The notes under the pieces are model-generated. The model was not told where the DNA came from. It saw only the letters and a list, made by a program, of their open reading frames with translations, and made no database searches. Positions 6,857-7,160 of a stretch of 7,160 bases of DNA are shown here, one piece after another. The position numbers and the translations under genes were made by a program. Each line of letters begins with the position of its first letter. Positions within the stretch are counted from its first letter, which is position 1. Origin of the DNA: CAAGNP01 sp964611185 (GTDB taxonomy: Bacteria; Bacteroidota; Bacteroidia; Bacteroidales; UBA932); contig CAZSXE010000057.1 of assembly GCA_964611185.1 (NCBI GenBank), forward strand, positions 1-7,160, given 5' to 3'.

Positions 6857-6867
6857 TATTCTAATAG

Positions 6868-7160
6868 ATGAATATGAAATACAAAATAATAGATTTGTTT
6901 TCCGGAGTAGGTGGATTGAGTTATGGATTTGCCAATGATGACAATTTTGAAATTGTCGCAGCAAATGAAATTTTACCAAATATGGCTCGTGCATATAGCC
7001 TGAATCATCCTAATGTCAAGATGTACAACAAGGATATTAAGGAGTTTTCAATATGTGATTTAAAAAACGATCTTGGATTGGCAAAAGGTGATATAGATAT
7101 TATTATAGGTGGTCCTCCGTGTCAAGCATATTCTACAGTAGGGAAAAGGCTTAGCGACGA
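6868..7160 (+). CDS. DNA (cytosine-5)-methyltransferase, 5' part only (runs off window)
   Basis: Methyltransferase that transfers a methyl group from S-adenosylmethionine to carbon 5 of cytosine, protecting host DNA from the paired endonuclease. Only the first 97 codons are in the window, with no stop. Motif I for AdoMet binding is DLFSGVGGLSYGF at residues 9-21. The acidic residue of motif II is E34 in ANEIL, motif III includes D56, and catalytic motif IV is GGPPCQAYS at 81-89 with nucleophile C85, followed by the family-like TVGKR. The start is the ATG at 6868, or possibly the ATG two codons later. Missing parts are the later catalytic motifs, the target-recognition domain and the closing helix, so the DNA target cannot be guessed. 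It is divergent from the HTH/endonuclease operon and probably has its own promoter. The family assignment is certain; whether the gene is intact beyond the window is unknown. Confidence 0.94.
   Translation, partial: MNMKYKIIDLFSGVGGLSYGFANDDNFEIVAANEILPNMARAYSLNHPNVKMYNKDIKEFSICDLKNDLGLAKGDIDIIIGGPPCQAYSTVGKRLSD

Noticed and set aside
6842..6859. Direct repeat ACATTTATACATTTGTAT as a second operator
   Set aside because: The repeat unit is only six AT-rich bases and coincides with the -7 element; too weak to call separately from the promoter.
6755..6994. A 79-codon - strand frame across the divergent promoter region
   Set aside because: It overlaps the methyltransferase start, the palindrome and the HTH start, and its product resembles nothing. 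The methyltransferase motifs on the other strand are unmistakable.
5695..7160. Transposase, integrase or attachment-site repeats flanking the R-M module
   Set aside because: No such genes or duplicated ends are visible in the window; the right end of the module is outside it, so it cannot be judged.

Overview
The window looks like a chromosomal scaffold fragment from an anaerobic member of the Bacteroidetes, most likely Bacteroidales. The reasons are an AT-rich sequence with no strong Shine-Dalgarno sites, several matches to the Bacteroidetes -7 promoter element (TAnnTTTG), a superoxide reductase typical of anaerobes, and a full-length GH2 beta-galactosidase of the kind common in gut and oral Bacteroidales. 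The genus cannot be fixed from the sequence.

Left part (1-2446, + strand): an AAA_14/DUF4143-type ATPase with a nuclease-like C-terminus (20-1324). Two bases later comes a small multi-pass membrane protein with an HELTH zinc-protease-like motif (1327-1998). A desulfoferrodoxin/superoxide reductase with all metal ligands intact (2047-2421) follows behind its own candidate promoter. A run of exactly 100 N (2447-2546) is an assembly gap of unknown true length, so what lies left of it need not be the immediate neighbour of what lies right of it.

Middle (2547-5694, + strand): a candidate promoter element and a complete 1025-residue LacZ-type beta-galactosidase, apparently exported.

Right part (5695-7160): a type II restriction-modification module. 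On the - strand, a 73-residue XRE-type HTH protein (6568-6789) is followed after 10 bases by an unrecognised protein (5703-6557) that fits a PD-(D/E)XK-like restriction endonuclease with an S-x-K active-site variant. Divergently, on the + strand, a DNA cytosine-5 methyltransferase starts at 6868 and runs off the window. The 78-base space between them holds a perfect 9+3+9 inverted repeat. Its right arm overlaps the proposed -33 element of the methyltransferase promoter, and the HTH gene appears to have a nearly leaderless promoter. This is the layout of controller-protein-regulated R-M systems such as PvuII and EcoRV: the HTH protein would bind the palindrome and balance methyltransferase against endonuclease expression.

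The endonuclease gene ends only 8 bases from the end of the beta-galactosidase gene, in convergent orientation. The R-M module is visibly more AT-rich than that gene, which fits acquisition by horizontal transfer. The most interesting part of the window is this R-M module: its endonuclease family, its operator and its target sequence cannot be named from the sequence alone.
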